NCBI GenBank assembly: GCA_963752345.1
Contig: CAVVYA010000010.1
Coordinates: forward strand, 1 to 64,000
Direction of reading: 5' to 3'
From: CAVVYA01 sp963752345
GTDB taxonomy: Bacteria > Pseudomonadota > Alphaproteobacteria > SMXQ01
DNA length: 64,000 nucleotides
Part shown: piece by piece, positions 1 to 8,906 of the stretch
Numbering within the stretch: position 1 is the stretch's first letter
Layout of the letters: every line of letters starts with the position of its first letter
Position numbers and translations under genes: made by a program
Notes under the pieces: generated by a model
What the model was told of the DNA's origin: nothing
The model's input: only the letters and a program-made list of their open reading frames with translations
Databases searched by the model: none

Positions 1-29
1 AGTTACAATTTTTTCTTATCGAATTCAAC

Positions 30-150
30 GGTCTTGGTGATATCCAAGATGTCGCTAAACACCGGTTTCTCCTAAATTAATAAACATAACACACCTTTAA
101 TTATGTGCCTTCACGTAACATATAATAAGTTTGTCAGGCACAATGAATAA
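30..150 (+). repeat. Dispersed host repeat C, copy 1
   Basis: This stretch closely resembles 5195-5325. Both contain the words caagatg(t/c)cgctaaac, an acacacctttaattatg block and an ataataagtttgtcag block in the same order, with scattered substitutions and small indels. Together with repeats A and B it belongs to a larger duplicated arrangement. Confidence 0.65.
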
Positions 151-241
151 TTATTTTATCTTTTATAAGTCGTCTGTTGAACTTCAATCCAGGTGACCGA
201 TAGACGAAACAAACTTGCAAAACTTCGCCACTACCTCACTT

Positions 242-317
242 GTGGTAGTGCCAGTCCCAAGCATGGAGAAGCAGGAGGGTGACGATTATCGTCTTTGTTA
301 TGACAAACGTCGTTAAG
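242..317 (+). repeat. Dispersed host repeat D, copy 1
   Basis: A roughly 75-85 bp unit with the core ggtagtgccagtcc, a gcaggagggtgacg-type purine block and ctttgttatgacaaacgtcgttaa. Related copies lie at 5560-5640 (inverted), 6148-6231 (direct) and 6644-6726 (inverted), and a diverged relative of the core occurs inside the tandem repeat near 8,490. The family is unidentified. Confidence 0.6.
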
Positions 318-351
318 CAGCCGCTAACCCTAATTTCCATCTTCCACTCAC

Positions 352-578
352 CTTGCCCTGACCCAGGGCTTCGTGTGCATCCTGAGTCCCTGGCCCCAGG
401 GATCGTGTTTCTCCGAGGCCACTGGCAAACGGCCCCGCTCCTTGGCTAGCTCCTCAGCGATCGCTCGGATGTGGTAGGGTTCGAATCCGCAACAGCCGCC
501 GATGTAGCGGACACCGAGGTCGTAGGCATCTCGTGCGTACTTCTATGTCCCAACGACTACAGATACGGGGTTCGAGAC
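352..578 (-). CDS. Betaine-homocysteine S-methyltransferase, one internal exon (host)
   Basis: BHMT transfers a methyl group from betaine to homocysteine, giving methionine and dimethylglycine, using a zinc site. On the minus strand the exon reads GLEPRICSRWDIE, then after a 2-base slip KYARDAYDLGVRYIGGCCGF, EPYHIRAIAEELAKERGRLP and, near its end, GLRMHTKPWVRAR. This matches the conserved C-terminal part of animal BHMT, including the GGCCG motif that supplies two zinc-ligand cysteines. The exon is bounded by a pyrimidine-rich tract ending in TTAG (acceptor, 579 onward) and by GTGAGT (donor, 346-351). No neighbouring exons are visible: upstream exons would lie to the right, where only repeats are seen, and downstream exons lie off the left edge. 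The frame slip at about 541 is either a sequencing error, as elsewhere in the window, or a pseudogene lesion. Confidence 0.85.
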
Positions 579-648
579 CTAAGACGAGAAGGAATCTGAT
601 AGGGGTATTTGTTGCATCTGTATAGTCACTGTCTGGCTAACTGGATGG

Positions 649-869
649 CTGACTGACTGACTGACTGACTGACTGATTGACTATTGACTAATTGACTGAC
701 TCATTCATTCATTCGTTAATTAATTAATTAATACATTGTTCATTCATTCATTCATTCATTCATTATTCGTTCATTCGTTCATTATTTGTAATTAATTAAT
801 TAATTAATTTGTTAATCAATTATTTACTCATTCGTTCATTAATTAATTCATTCATTCATTCATTCATTG
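649..869. repeat. Tetranucleotide microsatellite cluster (GACT, CATT, ATTA)
   Basis: About eight units of GACT from 649 pass into interleaved runs of CATT/CGTT and AATT to 869. This is a compound microsatellite, typical of eukaryotic non-coding DNA. Confidence 0.9.
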
Positions 870-1489
870 GCATATAAGTAATTACGGTTGCCTCGTTATT
901 TTTACGAAAGTAAATAAGTTAGATAATAAATAAATCGGTAAGTAATTAAGTAGAGACCTCTGTGTAGAATAGATTTATCTAGCGTTTGATTGGTTATTCT
1001 CCAACTAACCACACCCACACGCACTCAATAATGGAATGAAATCGTTAAATTTAGACACCTTTTAAACGTATTTAAATTGAGGTATATGTTCCTCAAATCG
1101 CGTTTCGTCCAGAATTACGATTACATTTCCGGTTTCAGTAATAGCGAGAATACAAAAGATGTTGCTAAACAATTAATTGCAATTAAATTTTCACTTATAA
1201 ATTATTACAGCACCACTCCAAGTAAAGGCTAATATTAGGCGATGTCTGCGCTAGCTTAGATGTTAAGAAAATAAATTCATCAGTAAGCCAAACAATGGAC
1301 TGAAAACTGGAGGAGTTCCCAGTGGCAGGCCCACGCACACGCGTGAAACCCAACAACGGATTCCCATTCATGACTGATAGATAGCATCAAGTTCAAAGTC
1401 TACATGGACCAAGCAGCGTCGGGAGTGTTGAGAGACGACAGGCGGTAGCGTCCGCAGCACACGTGAAAGCCACCGCCCAGCAGTCCCTC

Positions 1490-1756
1490 AGTGATGGTAG
1501 ATGACGCATGTCCGGCTATCCCTCAAACCGCCGGGTGCAAGAAGAACAGATATTCATTGTCTGCCTGTCAGTAAATCGAAGCTGCACCCGTGATTATCGG
1601 TCGATGCCACTCCAAAGACCTACGTCGATCCTACTCCCGACAACAGATGGCGTAGTCGGTCCATAGATCGGAAGGACGTAACTTTGTTCCAGGAAGTAAT
1701 GGTGAACATTCCCCTATTCCCTAACCCAAACTTCCCTCTTCTTCCCTTCTCCCTCC
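1490..1756 (+). repeat. Dispersed host repeat A, copy 1
   Basis: Resembles 6270-6600. Shared landmarks in order are cagtccctca, ccgggtgca, actatcggtcga-like, ctactcccgacaacagatgg, cgtag(t/a)cggtccatagat, aagtaatggtgaacatt and a CT-rich end (ccctcttcttcccttctccc). It is followed at once by repeat B, as is the second copy. Confidence 0.7.
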
Positions 1757-1769
1757 TCTCTCCCTCATT

Positions 1770-2520
1770 ACATTTCATACAAATTTGATATGACTACTGT
1801 CAACTATAACAAGACTGCGACGTCACCAATTTATGCGACATTAAACAATAAGTAAGTAAGCTAACGTGAAGACATCTATCATCATTGCGTTAGTTAAATA
1901 TGCAGGAATACAACGCCGTTAATTGTCGTTCCTTGAAAACTAGCTTTAAACCAAAACAATTACTTCAGCACATGTCCAGAAAGTAGTGGTTACTGGACTC
2001 CACCGTCAGAGTTTAAAGCTACGCCTGTGAGGTTAAGTCTGTTGCTGGCATAGATCGGATTGTATGTAAATTATGGAATCATTGAATGTATGCATGATAA
2101 TATAAATATCTTTCTGACTGTTTGGTCGAATAGAAACTAAAGGTGCTGTTTGTGGACATTAAATATTTCATACGAGACTATGTTTATAGCCAGCTGAACA
2201 TAGACATCTAAATCTGCAATCTGAGAGTGAAAATATAATGTAAGGTGTACGACCACTTTATCAACTGCTACCGTCGCAAATACACACCTTTAAAACACTT
2301 TCCAAGACGTTATTTATATTTCCCAGCTGCCTACACGGTTAGATGCTGGTTGTCCCGCCACTTTGTCATCGCGTATAGGAAACCTTTGCCTTTCAACGGT
2401 GAAACTCAAGGAATCTATCCCGAATTCCGCCCACAAATTAGTCACATGACATTCTATAGGGAGTTTCCGGTTGTATATAATTATAATAAGTCCTGGGGTG
2501 AAACTGTGCAGAAATAATAT
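1770..2520 (+). repeat. Dispersed host repeat B, copy 1
   Basis: The first of three diverged copies; the others are about 3740-4860 (split by a MITE) and 6740-7600. Shared landmarks in order: gtgaagacatct, catcattgcg, ggaatacaacgccgttaatt, aaagctacgcctgtgagg, atatctttctgactgtttgg, acatctaaatctgcaatctg, acacacctttaaaacac and gacgttatttatattt. The 90-codon reading frame at 2245 sits in this repeat and is not preserved in the other copies, so I do not call it a gene. Confidence 0.75.
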
Positions 2521-3085
2521 TTCTATCGACGTTAACGGCTTCTAACGTCACAAAATGTCATTAACCCTTATAGGGTCACGATATTTCTCAACCGATTTTG
2601 GTCACCGGGGGGTAAAAAAATACCCCCACTGTGATTCGCATGATTCTTATGGTAAACTCCGATTTTCAAGTATAAAACTAAAAAAAGTTATTTATAGAAG
2701 GTACTGACATAATTATTGTTTTTATTTATGGAGCACAAGCTATTGCTGACGTCATTGTTTACTGTGTAGTAATAAATACAGAAATTCTTAAACGTTTTAA
2801 AGAATAACAAGTTGAATTCACTAATATATGATAAATATCTAAGCAATTCAATGAAACAGGTTAAATGAAGTATGGTTATGCCTTCAAGTAATTATTGCAC
2901 TGCTTCTTAATTGCATTGGGTGTATGTGGTGCATCTCCAATGCTCATCGGTACTGCATTCCAACTATTTGGACCATTACAACATATATAAATATACGATA
3001 ATTAGTGCGTGCATATAATTATGACATATAAATCACCAGATACTGATGAGACATTGTAACAGAAGACCATGCATGTGTACAACCT

Positions 3086-3626
3086 CAGTGTGATTCTCCT
3101 TACAGATTTTATTTTAGTTATAGTTACAGTTATAGTTAATGGTTTCTTATTTAATAGTTATAGTTATAGTTAGTATTATTTTTTAGTTATAGTTATAGTT
3201 ATAGTTAATGGATTTTTATTTTAGTTAATTTTAGTTACTACTTAGTTACAATAATTAAGGCTATAAGCAAAATAGTGCGTATTTAACACGCTGTTTCACA
3301 ATTTGCTCAGAGCTTTGAAAGCCTTTGAAGCATGGGTGCATTCAGCTTCATGAATACACGAGTTTCCAAAGTAACTGACAAATTGCATAATAAAAATATC
3401 GCATTTTTCGTTCTCATTTATGTCGAATCGTCCATATTGCACTTCCTATTTTTATTTTTTGTATTAACGAAAATAAAGATGAATTTTCGTTAGTGTTATT
3501 TTCGTTATAGTTATAGTTATAGTTAATGATATTTTTTAGTTATAGTTATAGTTATCGTTAACGAAATCATTTTATTTTCGTTAACGAACATTTTCGTTAT
3601 CGTTATCGTTAACGAGAATCACACTG
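3086..3626. mobile_element. hAT-like non-autonomous DNA transposon (MITE)
   Basis: The element begins CAGTGTGATTCTC at 3086 and ends in the exact inverse complement GAGAATCACACTG at 3626, a perfect 13-bp terminal inverted repeat. It is flanked by tacaacct (3078-3085) and tactacct (3627-3634), an 8-bp target-site duplication with one mismatch. TIRs starting CAGTG with an 8-bp duplication are characteristic of hAT elements. The inside is rich in tandem TAGTTA and CGTTAA(C) units and codes for nothing. Confidence 0.8.
3120..3235. repeat. TAGTTA minisatellite inside the hAT-like MITE
   Basis: Short runs of TTATAG/TAGTTA units separated by atgg and poly-T spacers. A second cluster (3500-3600) mixes the same unit with CGTTAT and CGTTAACGAA palindromes. 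Confidence 0.75.
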
Positions 3627-4202
3627 TACTACCTTCGTAAAATAGTTTGAAAATGAATCAGGCAGCAAGCTATTGACAAATTAATACATGAAATTACCCA
3701 GTTGATAGCGATTTATGTTTTCAAAGTTCATAATATTATATTCTCTGTATCTTACATTTCACACAAACTTAATATGATATTGACGAGGTTGTCAATTTAT
3801 GCAACATATATTTAAGTACATAAGCTAATGTGAAGACATCTTTCATCATTGCGGTAGTTAGTGTAAATATGAAGGAATACACCGCCGTTATTTTGTCTTT
3901 GCTTCAACCTGCTTCAAATAAAAAAGTGGGAAACTATTTCTGCAAATTTATCTAATTTGCCTACGGTTGTTAAATATACCAAAATATGAAGGAATACACC
4001 GCCATTAATTGTCGTTGCTTGAACCTTCTTCAATCCAAAACAAGAGAAATAATATTTGGGAAAAAAGTGGTTGTTACTGGACTCCGCCGTCACAGTATAA
4101 AGCTACGCCTGTAAGGTTAAATCTGATGCTGATATAGGCTTAGGTTTTATTCTACGGAATCTAGTAGGCATTGAGTATAAACATGATAAAAATATCTTTC
4201 TA

Positions 4203-4590
4203 GGTCGTGGATACAGTCACGCCCGACGTGAGCCTATACCTGGGACTAGAATCACGCCCGCCTCGCAATTGGTCATTGCATGTCACATGATTGTGTGTAC
4301 CTGAAACGAACCGACCGATAAACATTGCCGATTGCGGTGGAAGGTTGTTCACCGTGTTTTCTAAAGACGACACTAACCCTAACCCTGACCCTAACCGACC
4401 CTCACGACGCCTAATTTGACCATAAACGACCCCACGAATCCTAACCTGGCCCTAACCGACCCTCAAGATGTCCGCCATATCAAAATTCCACGGGAAGACA
4501 ACAAGTTCACGTGACAGGCTTTAGCCAATAACGCGACGGGCGTGAATGTAGTACTGGGGTTCCGCTAACGCCCGGGGCGTGAACACTATG
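4203..4590. mobile_element. MITE with ~90-bp terminal inverted repeats and 9-bp target-site duplication
   Basis: The 388-bp insert sits between two copies of atctttcta (4194-4202 and 4591-4599). In the uninterrupted copy at about 2110 the sequence runs straight from atctttct into gactgtttgg, so the insertion point and duplication are visible directly. The first ~95 bases align with the inverse complement of the last ~95: each carries TCACGCCC twice at matching spacing, then a CAATTGG/TTATTGG block and TGTCACATGA/TGTCACGTGA. A 9-bp duplication with long TIRs suggests the Mutator-like superfamily; the family is an inference. Confidence 0.8.
4372..4470 (+). repeat. Degenerate telomere-like CCCTAA run inside the MITE
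   Basis: cactaaccctaaccctgacc followed by several CCTAAC(C)GACC variants. It is too short and degenerate to be a telomere; it is the internal part of the MITE. Confidence 0.5.
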
Positions 4591-4907
4591 ATCTTTCTAA
4601 CTGTTTGGTCAAATGGAAACAAAAGGTGCTGCTTGTGGACATTAAATATTTCAGCTGAAATTGTAATGTAAGTTGTTCGACCACTTTATCAGCACTGTCA
4701 CCGTCGCTATATATACACACCTTTACAACACTTTTCCGACATTATTTATATTTCCCAGCGGCCTACACATATAGATGCTTCGTCTTTGCCTCGCGCCACA
4801 GCGTCATTGCGTATCGGAAAACTCTGCCGTTCTACGGTGAAACTAAGGAATCTATAAAACTATAAAAAAAATCTATATTTACAGGAAATATTGGGTGTGT
4901 ATGTAGC

Positions 4908-5028
4908 GATTCTTCTCTCTGTCTCTCTGTCTCTGTCTCTCTGAGTCTCTCTATGTCTCTATGTCTCTTTCTGTGTTCTCTGTCTGTCTCTGTCTCTCTT
5001 TCTGTCTTTCTATTTGTCGCTGTCACTA
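4908..5028. repeat. TCTCTG microsatellite
   Basis: An imperfect run of (T)CTCTG/TCTC units. The minus-strand frame across it (4832-5026) is low-complexity Arg/Glu/Thr and not a gene. Confidence 0.9.
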
Positions 5029-5194
5029 TATAAATTTACAAATTTACGCCTGTGATTACCTGTCGTCTGATGACTTTGGAAAATAATTCATAAACAGTAA
5101 CTCCTGAATTAGACACCATTAATAACAGATATAGTTGTATGATAATGACGAGGAATGATGCTGCAGATTAGTTCTACTCGTATCAAAGGACACG

Positions 5195-5325
5195 GTTTTC
5201 CTCAAGTGTCACAAGATGCCGCTAAACGCTGGTTTCTGCTGAATATTAAGTAACTCATAAACACACCTTTAATTATGAAACTTCATCTACTATAATAATA
5301 AGTTTGTCAGACGCGTTGAATTGCA
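5195..5325 (+). repeat. Dispersed host repeat C, copy 2
   Basis: Second copy of the unit at 30-150, in the same orientation. Confidence 0.65.
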
Positions 5326-5559
5326 TACTAGCTCAAGCTTTACTATATACCAATAACGCCAAAATGATAACAAGAATTTCTTAGAACATCTTAAAATAAC
5401 AATTTGGAAAAACCCACAAAAATCCGATAGTCCTCCTGATAAATAAGTGGATGCATTAAAGATAAATTTTGTATTAATGAATTGAAACAATTCATTAGAT
5501 CAACCAAAATTAAATTTTATCGTAGTTATCCTCAGTTTATAGCATTGGTTAGTCACTGT

Positions 5560-5640
5560 TTAACGACGCTATTATCATAACAAAGATGATTAGCGTCGCT
5601 CTCCTCCTTTCTGCAGGCTTTGGACTGGCACTACCAGAGT
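5560..5640 (-). repeat. Dispersed host repeat D, copy 2 (inverted)
   Basis: Inverse complement of the unit at 242-317: tttaacgacgctattatcat, caaagatgattagcgtcgc, ctcctcctttctgcagg, ggactggcactacc. Confidence 0.6.
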
Positions 5641-6147
5641 AATGGCAATGGTTATAAATTATTATTTTTATTAATTAAATTAAATTATTTCAATTACATT
5701 TACATAATATACGGCACCAAACGCCGTTGACATTTTTGAGAAATTTCTTTACACTACACAAATTTTTAAGATACGACAACGACCAACGATCACAATTTGC
5801 GATTATTAAAGTCGATATTGTCATCTATTTTAAGGTGTCTAAATTGAACTTATATTTTGTACATGCAGAGTGGAGTTGCGTTTATCCTTCAACAGAACTT
5901 ATAAACAATTCGATTATGTTTTGAAGAATGGTAGATCGTAATCGTAATCGTGAACTCCACATTTCTATAGCGCTATTTTCATCATGAAACAATAAGTAAT
6001 TAATGGTAACACTGATGATCTTTGTTATCACACAGTTTCGTTAAACTGAAAGCACTACTACTACTGCCTATGCCATTGGAACGGTGACATAAGATGTAGT
6101 TAAACATATGGTAACAAAAAAGTGGTAACGCTGCCACAATCATTTCG

Positions 6148-6231
6148 GGTGGTGCCAGTCTGAAGCCTGGATGAAGGAGAGGGCGACGCTAACCAACTTT
6201 GTTTTGACACGGTGTCGTTAAACGGAAACTA
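6148..6231 (+). repeat. Dispersed host repeat D, copy 3
   Basis: Direct copy of the unit at 242-317. It forms an inverted pair with both the copy to its left (5560-5640) and the copy to its right (6644-6726), so either pair could be the ends of a larger element. Confidence 0.6.
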
Positions 6232-6269
6232 ACTATACATGCCGAATTCGATCAGCCGAACTCAGATTC

Positions 6270-6600
6270 CCAGTCCCTCAATAGCTATAGCTGACACAAA
6301 GTCCTGCTATCTATTGAGCCACCGGGTGCACATAGAACAGAACTCATCGCATGCCTATCGAAACTCCACCCATGACTATCGGTCGAGGTCACTGCAAAGA
6401 CCAACGTCGGTCGTACTCCCGACAGCAGATGGCGTAGACGGTCCATAGATGGCGAACTCGACGAGGGAGACAACATAGATCAGAAATAGTAATCATTTAA
6501 GCAAGAAAGTAACTCTGTCCCATGAAGTGATGGTGAACATTTCCCTATTCGCTCGCAGCCAAATTCCATCTTCTTCCCTTCTCCCTTCCCTTCTCCTCCT
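6270..6600 (+). repeat. Dispersed host repeat A, copy 2
   Basis: Second copy of the unit at 1490-1756, longer by an insertion around 6455-6500. It precedes repeat B copy 3. Confidence 0.7.
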
Positions 6601-6643
6601 TATATTTAATCCAAAATGTATGTGATGTGTATGTGTATTTCCT

Positions 6644-6726
6644 TTTTAACGACTAGCTGTGTGGTAACAAAGACCATTAGCGTCGCCCTCCTCCTTTATC
6701 CAGGCTTGGGACTGGCACTGTCAGAA
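6644..6726 (-). repeat. Dispersed host repeat D, copy 4 (inverted)
   Basis: Inverse complement of the unit at 6148-6231, with ctcctcctttatccaggctt and gggactggcactg. Confidence 0.6.
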
Positions 6727-6739
6727 AGCGAACAGTGGC

Positions 6740-7600
6740 GGAGTTATGTAATGTGATAACTGAACAATGTTTATCTATTTATGCAGCGTATTACAATAAG
6801 GCATCTTATCATTATTGCGGTAGTTTAGTGTTAGGCTAAATATGAAGTGTATTACACCGCCATTAATTGTCGTTGCTTTGAACTCTGCTTTAAATCAAAA
6901 CTAAAGGCAACAACTATTTCTACCTTATACGTCACAGTAATAAGAGCTATGCCTGTAAGGGGTTAAGTCTGTTGATAAAAATAACTAAATAAGCAATGAA
7001 ATATAGACTAGACTGATTGACTATAAGCACTAGGGTTACCTGTTTAGCGGAACTTAAGGTGCCTTAGGGTATTACCCATTGTTACTGCATTTGGAAAATA
7101 TCTGTCTTTACATGTAGGCCTACAACACTGAATTGAAGCGGTGAACAATAAAGATGATTTGATTTGATATGATTTTCATTCTATTGCTGACCATAGGTCT
7201 TATACTACGTGAATCTAGGAAGGCATTGAGTGTACACATGATTATCTTTTCTAACTGTTTGGTCGAAGTGGAAACTAACTGTACTGTTCGTGGGACAGGT
7301 TTAAATATTTTAGACTGAGACTCACCTGATTACAAAATAGACATCTAAATCTGCAATCTGAGAGTGATAAAATTGTAATGTAAGTCTGTCTCGACCACAT
7401 GTCACAGTTACACGAAATTGAATATAACTTTAACAACACACCTTTAAAACACATTCCTCGACGTTATTTATATTTTTTCAACTGCCTTATATCTTTTGTT
7501 CAAATACCCTTAAACTCTTGTAGTTTGCTATGACGTCATTGCGTTATCCCGAAATCTTTGCCGTTCTATGGTGAAACTCAATGAATCTTATTTTAAGATT
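6740..7600 (+). repeat. Dispersed host repeat B, copy 3
   Basis: Third copy of the B repeat, same orientation, with its own insertion near 6970-7190 (between the ggttaagtctgttgat and cataggtcttatactacg landmarks). Confidence 0.7.
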
Positions 7601-7803
7601 TAAAAATAATTGTGTGTAAGGCCCTTATCTGTTTTCTACTACTTATCGTCGTTAGTTCTCTCGGAGTGACGTCAAACGACCTGTATCTGCCACAAGTATT
7701 TCGTCAAACACTGTGATTTTCGAATGATATATGCTGCGTAATTTAGACACCTGTTTTCTCGAGATTTCCCGCAACTATATCATAAGAGTGCACAAAGCTT
7801 ATA

Positions 7804-7985
7804 GAGCTGTAATATGCCAAAAAATAATCTTTGTCGGCGGAAACGGCCTATGTTGTCATAAGCTGCCGTTAAACTGTGGATCCATCTATAGCTTCAACTA
7901 ATTAAAGAGCTGTAATATGCCAAAAACTAATCTTTGTCGGCGGCAACGGCCTATGTTGTCATAAGCTGCCGTTAAACTGTGGTAC
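7804..7985 (+). repeat. Two-copy tandem duplication, ~103 bp period
   Basis: gagctgtaatatgccaaaaa, taatctttgtcggcgg, aacggcctatgttgtcataa and gctgccgttaaactgtgg occur at 7804 and again at 7907 with very few differences, which suggests a recent duplication. Confidence 0.85.
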
Positions 7986-8122
7986 ACATGGCTTCAACTG
8001 CAACTCATAATTCCTCTTTGGAAAAGCTAAGAGGATGCCTGGTAAGTAAGGAAACCAGAAATGAGGCAACGGTTGGTAATGAAATTGAAACTAGTAAGCC
8101 TTAAGTTTAAGACCTCAACAAC

Positions 8123-8281
8123 TAGGGATAGGCCGAATAATCGGATGTCTATTATTATGTTCGGCCGGATTATACACTAATCGGTATTAATGGGAATCGG
8201 ATTCGGACGAGCAAGTAGACCAAATATCCGGCTACTATTCGGAATCGGAAAAGGTAAAAAATGCCAATCGGCCATTCCCTA
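8123..8281. mobile_element. Short MITE with TAGGGA termini
   Basis: The 159-bp unit begins TAGGGATAGGCCGA and its inverse complement begins TAGGGAATGGCCGA. The interior is full of CGGATT/AATCGG. Flanks tcaacaac and tctacaac could be a diverged 8-bp duplication, which would fit a hAT-type element. Confidence 0.5.
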
Positions 8282-8439
8282 TCTACAACAATAAATAACT
8301 TACAGGCCTTATAGAACTAGACTGTGGAGGTGTTGAAATCTATGTTAACCCTTACGGGATTTGAACCCCGCCCTCATTGGTGACAATTCAGCTCCTTGAC
8401 CCATTATACAATTGCGCAGATTCAGCAGCGGCAGTAGCC

Positions 8440-8895
8440 AGTGTTAAGCGACATCATACGGCTGCCAAGGCTTTTGGCATCGACCCCTTCTTTATCTAGA
8501 CTTGGGGTTGTCACCACCCAATTATGGCATAGACGAAATTATCGAACTGAATAAGTCCAACGAAGTCAGAGAAACGTTGACCATATTAACTGTGAGGATT
8601 TATAATATCGGTTGAAGCGTTTTAAGGGTTTCTAATTAGAGAGCTATTAATGTTAGTGTTTTGCTACATTTTGAGGTCACCAGATCCGTTGACGCCGTCC
8701 CTTTTCTTTATCTAGACTTGGGGTTGGCACCACCCAATTATGGCATCGACGGAATTAACTAACCGAATAGCAGCGAAGCCAGAGAAACGTCGACATTATT
8801 AACTGCGAGTTATTATTACATGGGTTGCAGCGTTTTAAGGGTGACTAATTAAGAAGTTCTTATTCAGTGTTTTGCGACATCTTACGATTGCCACG
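8440..8895 (+). repeat. Tandem repeat, ~211-216 bp period, adjoining the junction
   Basis: The block tatctagacttggggttg, caccacccaattatggcat, (c/g)gaa(g/t)cca-like, agagaaacgt and gcgttttaagggt occurs from 8,494 and again from 8,710. A third partial start (gtgttttgcgacatc) follows at 8,866. The last copy breaks off at the change to bacterial DNA. Confidence 0.75.
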
Positions 8896-8906
8896 CTCGA
8901 TTAAGT

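Larger units (their letters stand above)
3740..4860 (+). repeat. Dispersed host repeat B, copy 2, interrupted by a MITE
   Basis: Matches 1770-2420 in the same orientation. An internal part is also locally duplicated (tatgaaggaatacaccgcc occurs near 3870 and 3985). The alignment is broken at 4203-4590 by the element described next. Confidence 0.7.

Noticed and set aside
425..510. tRNA-like word gggttcgaatcc
   Set aside because: It is the coding sequence for the BHMT stretch GCCGFEPYH read on the minus strand; there is no cloverleaf around it.
649..869. CRISPR-like regular repeats
   Set aside because: Units are 4 bp with no unique spacers; plain microsatellites.
2245..2517. 90-codon frame in host DNA as a gene
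   Set aside because: Lies in repeat B; the frame is not kept in the other two copies and matches no family I know.
4372..4400. Telomere end (CCCTAA repeats)
   Set aside because: Only two or three units, degenerate, and inside a MITE.
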